From the NCBI RefSeq assembly GCF_963678635.1, contig NC_087066.1:11082517-11146516 (forward strand): a DNA stretch of 64,000 nucleotides, given 5' to 3'. This DNA comes from Symsagittifera roscoffensis (lineage: Eukaryota > Xenacoelomorpha > Acoela > Convolutidae). Each line of letters opens with the position of its first letter. Within the stretch, counting starts at the first letter, position 1. Made by a program: the position numbers and the translations under genes. The notes below the pieces were generated by a model that was not told the DNA's origin, made no database searches, and saw only the letters and a list, made by a program, of their open reading frames with translations. Shown one piece after another: positions 58,368-64,000 of the stretch.

Positions 58368-58670
58368 CTAGTTCAGGGAAAAGCAGACTTAGAAATGACC
58401 CAGAAACATTTCGAGAACTTAAAATCTGAAAAAATCTTTAAGATCTGTGATTTCATTAGTTGGATTCCAAACTAGTTGGATTAAGATACTCACCAAAACA
58501 AAATTTCATTGGTGAAAAAATTCGATATAAACAAACCAGTCATACTATTTTTGGAGTTCTTAAGAAAAAAATGTATCACTACGCAAGTAAAAACTAGCTA
58601 TGAACTTAGCTTTCATCATTTTCATATCATTTCCTTTATTTTCGTATCATTTCCTTTAAGTTGACCCTAC
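58368..58670 (-). other. PLK4 intron (303 bp)
   Basis: The donor is AAG/GTAGGG and the acceptor AACTAG. Reading through the donor would stop four codons later at 58,656, which confirms the intron. It is the only intron needed in the PLK4 coding sequence. Confidence 0.88.
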
Positions 58671-61274
58671 CTTATCTGACCCAGTGACCCCAGAATGTGA
58701 TTGACCAAATGACGCTGAAGTTGAAGCTGATGAACCCAATGCATGATGTGATACCGGCTGAGCTGAAGATGACCTTTGGTGGTGACCCTGTTTGTGAGCT
58801 GATGATGACCCCATTTGAGGTTTGTTGACCTGCTTTCCAGGTGTGGCGATAATTGCATTGACCAGAGGCGATGACGTTGTCATATGTTTGGCTTGAATTG
58901 GCGATACATTACCAGTCGATGACAATCGACCAGCCGGTTGTCTCTCATTGTCGTACGTCGTTGAAAGGGAATTTCCGGAGCCATTTAGGAACCCTTGGGT
59001 ACGATCCGAACTTCCGTTCTTGGAAGCCATGGAAACCAACGCTGTTGATGACATGCTTATTTGACCAAAACTTGTCGTTGAGAATTCGCCCCCAGTCATT
59101 GTAAGTTGACTTTGGGCGTTTGAACTAGGAGTCGAGCTAGGGCTGATTGATGCCATTCGTTTTCCGACCGTGATCGGGAAAAGCGATTCGTGATAGTCGG
59201 CCGACAAAGTTTCCTCTAGGTTCTTAATACCTTTTTCCACTTTCTCGCAGTAGCTAAAAGCTTTCGCAGCATGACTGAATAGGTCTTTCACCTTTGAGTC
59301 GTGATAAGTATGCAGTTGTTCCAAGTTCTCGAACATGTGGTTTTCTCCGTAAGTGTCGACAATTTTAATCCCCTCTTTGCTTTTTCGGACTTTGGCACTG
59401 CTATTTCTGTAAACAGCTTCACAATCAGGGTTCGGAGCGTTATCCATTAGCATAAACTTACCACTACTGTTGTATAACGTCACTTTTGGAGTGTTTGATC
59501 GAATTATAAGAACAAATCGGGCCGCGTATTGATATCGTTTCCAGTGTTTAGCAGGTAGATTGTGATAAGTAAATGTCTTACTATTATCAGGGTTCCACGG
59601 TCCTTTACCTAAATTGTTCCCTTTGCCCGACGGCTCAACCAGCGTGATTTTCATTCCATCGGGCGAAATACTAAGCGCCGTCGATATTTTCTCTTTTTTA
59701 GCTGTTGTCTTTGAGAACTCCAACAACACAGTGCAATCTTCGAGAATGGAAATAGTTGCGCTTTTTGTGACTTGTTTGATCGGTTTTAGACGACTCGAAT
59801 CTAAGGGTGGAGTTAGCATGCAAAGCGACGTTTCGCTGTTATCGCGCTCTTTGTCACGTGATTTGTGGGATGACGGAGGAATCACCGGAGGCAGCCTCGA
59901 ACTACTTTCCGAAAACTGTTCCGAATTCTGCCGACTACTACCTCGAGACGAACTTTGATCGATGTCTCGTTTTTTCGACTGATTGTCGTGTCCATTTGCT
60001 TTCCGATTCTTAGTCATGCACTCAACCGAGTTGTTCCGCGACTTGACTACATTTTCCGACTTTTCTGAGACAATGGAAACTTCCATTGAGCGACTTCTAT
60101 GATATTGTTTATTAGATAAATTTTCCTCCTTTGCGCAGTTCCCATTACTTGTAACGCAATTAGGAGGCTTAGGCGGCAATTCGTCATTAGAGCTCGCTTT
60201 TTTGGGATGTGCAACTCGGCCATTGTTCTCATTGCAAATCGAGGAATTCCTACGGGATGAGTTTTTGAAGTTGGCACTAGAATCATTTCCGGTTCTTCCC
60301 ATAGTGCAGTTCCCACTGTCATTTGAGTTTGACATTTCCTGGGACTTGCTGACAGGCATTGATGAAAATGACATAAGCTGAGATTGCTTCATAAAAGGGT
60401 GGTCAAGAATCTCGTAAAGCTTCAGCCTTTGCGCAGGAGCTTTCTTCAGAAGTGATTGTATCAAGTCCTGTGCATTAGCCGACAAGTGATGCGGTATTTC
60501 AAACTGAGCATTCACCACTCTGGTTAAAGTTGATTTGATGTTTTCCGTATCAAAAGGAGGTCTTCCTACTAAGAACGTATAAAGCATGGATCCCAGACTC
60601 CAAACATCAGTTTCGAAACTGTGCGCGCTTCTCGAGGCAATTTCTGGTGAAATAAAATTCGGGGTTCCACACATCGTGAAATGTTGTTCTTTCACGTCTG
60701 TCATTCGAGTAGCTAGTCCGAAATCGGATATTTTCAAATGATCAGAATGCGTCAACAACAAGTTCGCCAAACTCAAATCTCTATGAATAATTCCATGCGA
60801 ATGCAAATAAACCACGCCCTCAATCACTTCTCGGAACAATTTTTGAGCTTCAAACTCGGTGAACACTTTCTGATTAGATCTCATATAGGTGTAAAGTTCA
60901 CCTTTGGCGCATAATTCCATGACCATATATACGTAATGTTTGTCCTCGAAGTAAGTATACAGCTCGACAATAGACGGATGTTTTAATTGACAGTGAATTT
61001 CAGCTTCGTTTTTAACTCTACCAGCCATATTTGCGCTTTTCATTAGCTTTTTGTCGATCATTTTAATAGCTACATACTGTCCTGTTCTATTAGATAAAGC
61101 TCTATAAACACAAGCGAACCCGCCTTTTCCTAGCAAGTCAAGAACTTCGTAATTCGAAATCTTTTCGACGTCGTTACTTCTCCCGCTTCGTTCTTTGGAG
61201 CTTCCACGCGAGGATGAACGGCCGTCGGATAAAGCATTGCTCGAATGGCTACTAGGTAACCAAGCTTGCTGCAT
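58671..61274 (-). CDS. PLK4: Polo-like kinase 4, 5' exon (kinase and cryptic polo box)
   Basis: Residues 1-868 of a 967-residue protein, close to the human length of 970. PLK4 is the serine/threonine kinase that starts centriole duplication. A 41-residue serine-rich N-terminal extension precedes the kinase domain (42-295): glycine loop GKGGFACV 49-56, Lys71, Glu90, HRD 164-166, DFG 184-186, activation-loop Thr200 in FTMCGTPN. DSGNCT at 319-324 is the DSGxxT degron by which phosphorylated PLK4 is recognised by beta-TrCP/Slimb. The cryptic polo box (about 496-705) aligns through LKPI.Q.TK, YQYAARFV, SNTPKVT and LFPITVGKR, and a disordered Ser-rich linker follows to 868. The ATG at 61,274 is the first after an in-frame TGA 16 codons upstream. 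Single-copy; no related gene nearby. Confidence 0.96.
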
Positions 61275-63063
61275 GCTTCGAAATTTTTTGGGACACTTTA
61301 CGTCGCGATTGTGAACTCAGGATCTGCGGTCACTATAATAAGCATGTTGGTTTCAATTCAATTTCGAAATGCTGTGAATGATTGGAATATGGGGTCTGTA
61401 AGTAGTTTTGCTTGTTGGCGTTTAGAGACAATCTTCAGGACATACATGCATCTTCATGCCAGCAAGAGAGCGGCTGGTCACTTTTCATGACATCTAAAAT
61501 AGAGTCAACTGATTTATACCAAAGTAATCCGACAGGTTTATTTGTTTGATCGATTGAATCCGATAGCTAACGTCGAATAAACGTTCATAAACTCTGCATA
61601 TTTTTTGTCTCTCTTGATATTCATACTTTTGCAATAATTTAGTGACTGTTTCTGTTGCAGCCTTTCGAAGGAGTCATAAAGAAGAACTCTGCTCCTTCCT
61701 TACGGTTGCAACTCAGAACCTCTAATGACTTCTAACTGAGCGAAAAAAAAAGTATATGATAGTTATAAAAATTAATTCAATTTACAGTATGTGCGTGGTG
61801 TTTCAAAAACTGCTCTGCCCGATACTAGGTTCAATCCAAAAATATATTCATCGTTGATAGCACTAGAAAGCATCGCTCAATCTCCAATTTTGATACCATT
61901 TGCTCGCACTATGAAAATCACACGGTTGCTATAAAATAAAAAGTACTGCAGCGCCGCTTGACTTATTGAAAAACTTGACCTCTTAAACTGACCCCACCCC
62001 CCCCCCCCCCCCCCAAATAAAAATAAATAAAATATGCACCACCATACAAGATTATTTCACGCCAATGCACATGTCGAATATTGTACCTACTTAATATATT
62101 CACACTCCCTCTTTGCAATAAGGGTCTTGGAGGCGGTAAAAGAGATTGGAAAATTATAACCAACAAGCCAGCTTCTAAATTTGCACTCGGTTCCAGAGGA
62201 ACCTTTCACAAAACTTCAAATTGTAGGCTTCGTTGCAACGTCTAGTTCAAACTTAAACCTCGAATCATACAAAATTAAACAAAGTTTTGATTTCACTTAA
62301 TTTATACAAACTGGTTCCATTTGTGCACTATGTTAGTTATAAAGGAAAACATGGTTAGTCTTCATCAAAACATCCCTTCACCAATCCCGTTATATTAGGA
62401 TTTATATTTAATATAGCTCATTTATAATAGAGTAAATTTTCATCTAACTACGATTAATGTTTCATTTAAAAATGGGGTAGCATGAAAGATAAAACTGAAG
62501 AAAGGCTGTCAGTGTAGCTGATTATCATCAGCATCATTTGCATTCTTCTTCAAATTCTAACTACGAGTACGTATCTCTCAAAGCTTTCAGATCGCTCATT
62601 TTAGACTCACCCGAAAGATTATTCTAGGTTTAGTTCTAAAGACAACACAGCGTTTCAACTTGATTCTACAATTGTGCATAGATTCAGCATTAAACTACTA
62701 ATTTGAAGCAAATTTCTTTAAAATTCGAATGTGTTCGTTCTCTTCTTGGTACATTGGGTTCTTTGGTTGCGCATTTGGATGTCAAAGCCGCGATAGCCGC
62801 TTTAAATGTTAGAACAGCAAACAAGCACTGAGATAACTGTTGTGCCAATAAGTCGAAAGGTCAACAAATCGAAAAACAACCTAGTATTACGTAAAACTAT
62901 AAATTTTGATGCCAAGACATGAAAATACTCCTACATTGACTAATTTTGTTAATCCTTTCGCCCAATTTACGAACAATTTAGAACACATGCAGATTTTGAC
63001 ATAAAAAATAAGTTTTAGGCGTGAAGCAGTAATCAGAAAACGCCGTCTTTACTGCTTTTCTGT
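61275..63063. other. Intergenic DNA between PLK4 and the unnamed gene
   Basis: It holds the presumed PLK4 5' UTR and promoter; I could not place a transcription start. A poly-C run of 18 lies at 61,997-62,014. No exon was recognised. Confidence 0.45.
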
Positions 63064-63068
63064 TTATT
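63063..63068 (-). terminator. Polyadenylation hexamer overlapping the stop codon
   Basis: Minus-strand GATGAATAAACAG contains both the TAA stop (63,064-63,066) and AATAAA. If used, the 3' UTR would be only about 10-30 nt. It may also be a coincidence of sequence. Confidence 0.35.
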
Positions 63069-63298
63069 CATCCTTCTTCTCTTGGCTTTCCTTGACCTCT
63101 TTGTTTGCGTTGTTCTGTATAGCCGGATACTGAGACAGAGATCCAGTGCTAATGTCCAGAGCTGACTTGGGGTGGACTATCTCGAAGGAGACCACTCTTC
63201 CAGTTCCACTCTGAGTCACGTATCCACCACTGGGCAGATACGCCAGCACTTCCTGCAGTCGCTGAAGGGTCTGCATCACAGTCAGGATGTCCTCCAGT
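63064..63298 (-). CDS. Unnamed conserved-looking gene, last coding exon
   Basis: The exon opens after a clean polypyrimidine tract and TTAG acceptor; the first base completes a CA/A (Gln) codon from the previous exon. It encodes LEDILTVMQTLQRLQEVLAYL, a likely amphipathic helix, then PSGGYVTQSGTGRVVSFEIVH and PKSALDISTGSLSQYPAIQN, and ends in a charged tail (KEVKESQEKKDE). Codon use is richer in GC than the surroundings, in keeping with a real exon. I do not recognise the family and do not propose a function. Confidence 0.75.
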
Positions 63299-63661
63299 CT
63301 AAAAAAAAAAGTTTTCGTTTTTTCCAAAAAAAAATCAATTTAATCACAAAGTAAGCTTTGGAAGCAACCTATGGTCATCATTAAAGCTTTAAAGCAATCT
63401 ATAGAGCTTTGGAAGCAATCTCGCAATTCCTCGTTGGATTCTTGATTCACGAAAAAAATGCAGATCTCGTTTTTGGTTATATTTCAATCAGAAGCTTTTT
63501 AAGACATTTCGATAAAGCTTTTAATTTGTTAAATTCATTGAGCTAGCAAAAAATCTGCCAGAAAAAAAAAGCTGGCGTGCGTGCTCGCAAGCCACTCAAT
63601 GAAACAATTCACGAATTAAAACTTTCAATTTAAAAGAAAAGTCTCATAACTGAACACATAC
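63299..63661 (-). other. Intron of the unnamed gene (363 bp)
   Basis: The donor ACA/GTATGT at 63,661 and the acceptor TTTTTTTTTTAG at 63,299 give a phase-2 join producing MRQ-LEDIL. Reading past the donor stops within about a dozen codons. Confidence 0.8.
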
Positions 63662-63912
63662 TGTCTCATGTCGACGTTCTTGCTGGCTGAGTAGTAGTAT
63701 GCCTCTGCCTTGGCCACTCGGCCAATATCTGGGTCATTGTCCGGGTTGATAGCAGCCACGGAGAACTTGTAGGTGTCAGGTCCACACAGCTGCCTGATTG
63801 GGGGGTCCAGGTACACTCCAGGGGGGAGAAGGTCTCCAGCAGTCAGGAAGTAGATCTCATGAACATGGTCCACCAATATCTCCGCCTTATCGTGCAGGTT
63901 TTCCAGGAAAGA
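63662..63912 (-). CDS. Unnamed conserved-looking gene, internal exon
   Basis: 251 bp between acceptor TTTTTGTAG (63,913) and donor GTATGT. It starts in phase 0 and reads SFLENLHDKAEILVDHVHEI, then YFLTAGDLLPPGVYLDPPIR, QLCGPDTYKFSVAAINPDND and PDIGRVAKAEAYYYSASKNV, ending DMR and the first two bases of Gln. It has no predicted membrane segment, and the sequence looks like a soluble domain with a helical start. The 5' part of the gene lies beyond the window edge (63,913-64,000 is intron), so start, full length and family are unknown. Confidence 0.78.
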
Positions 63913-64000
63913 CTACAAAAACAAAAAAGAATCATTCATCAAATGGCCCGATTAAATCCCAAGCCTTGCTAAGCTAGTTCGAGTTCATGTCATAGAAGTT

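Noticed and set aside
58667-60322. Short frames overlapping the PLK4 exon on both strands
   Set aside because: They lie within the strongly supported PLK4 frame and have no motifs of their own.
61963-62166. 67-codon frame with a glycine run
   Set aside because: The glycines come from the 18-C run; no other coding evidence.

Overview
The window is nuclear DNA from an animal, almost certainly an invertebrate. It is AT-rich, with long gene-poor stretches, GT-AG introns and a dense load of transposon remains. It holds two complete protein-coding genes I can name with confidence: an acetylcholinesterase and the centriole-duplication kinase PLK4. It also holds a probably broken trypsin-like serine protease and the last two coding exons of a gene that runs off the right edge and that I could not name. 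All four are on the minus strand. No phylum-specific marker is visible; the acyl pocket of the cholinesterase looks like the arthropod/invertebrate type, but this is a hand comparison.

Layout. 1-9,800: transposon debris (a Mutator-like transposase fragment with its flanking repeat family, a foldback family with CCCGGGTTGAC ends, a decayed BEL/Pao retrotransposon on the minus strand, short MITEs). 9,822-15,478: serine protease in two exons with a 4.9-kb intron. That intron carries two inverted copies of an element packed with AGATCTGAAAT motifs and a degenerate ~20-bp minisatellite. 16,450-19,810: nested MITEs. 22,027-36,089: acetylcholinesterase, two exons around a 12.1-kb intron; the intron contains a 1.7-kb tandem duplication and, on the opposite strand, a decayed Ty3/gypsy element with a candidate 3' LTR. 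36,100-46,500: gene-free DNA with several copies of a GGGGCGG-ended MITE, a ~780-bp ATTATG-type microsatellite and a ~155-bp degenerate tandem repeat. 46,580-49,835: decayed LINE with ORF1, endonuclease and reverse transcriptase remnants. 51,530-52,395: second copy of the repeat seen near the left edge. 53,953-55,260: six-copy minisatellite of about 216 bp. 58,068-61,274: PLK4. 63,064-63,912: the unnamed gene.

The four genes do not form a functional cluster. The main interest is the repeat content: at least seven repeat families can be delimited by eye, some nested or inside introns, and several have recognisable inverted termini but no transposase. I found no CRISPR, operon or convincing new enzymatic system. 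Exon joins, repeat ends and copy counts were worked out by hand from the sequence; no alignment or database search was run.
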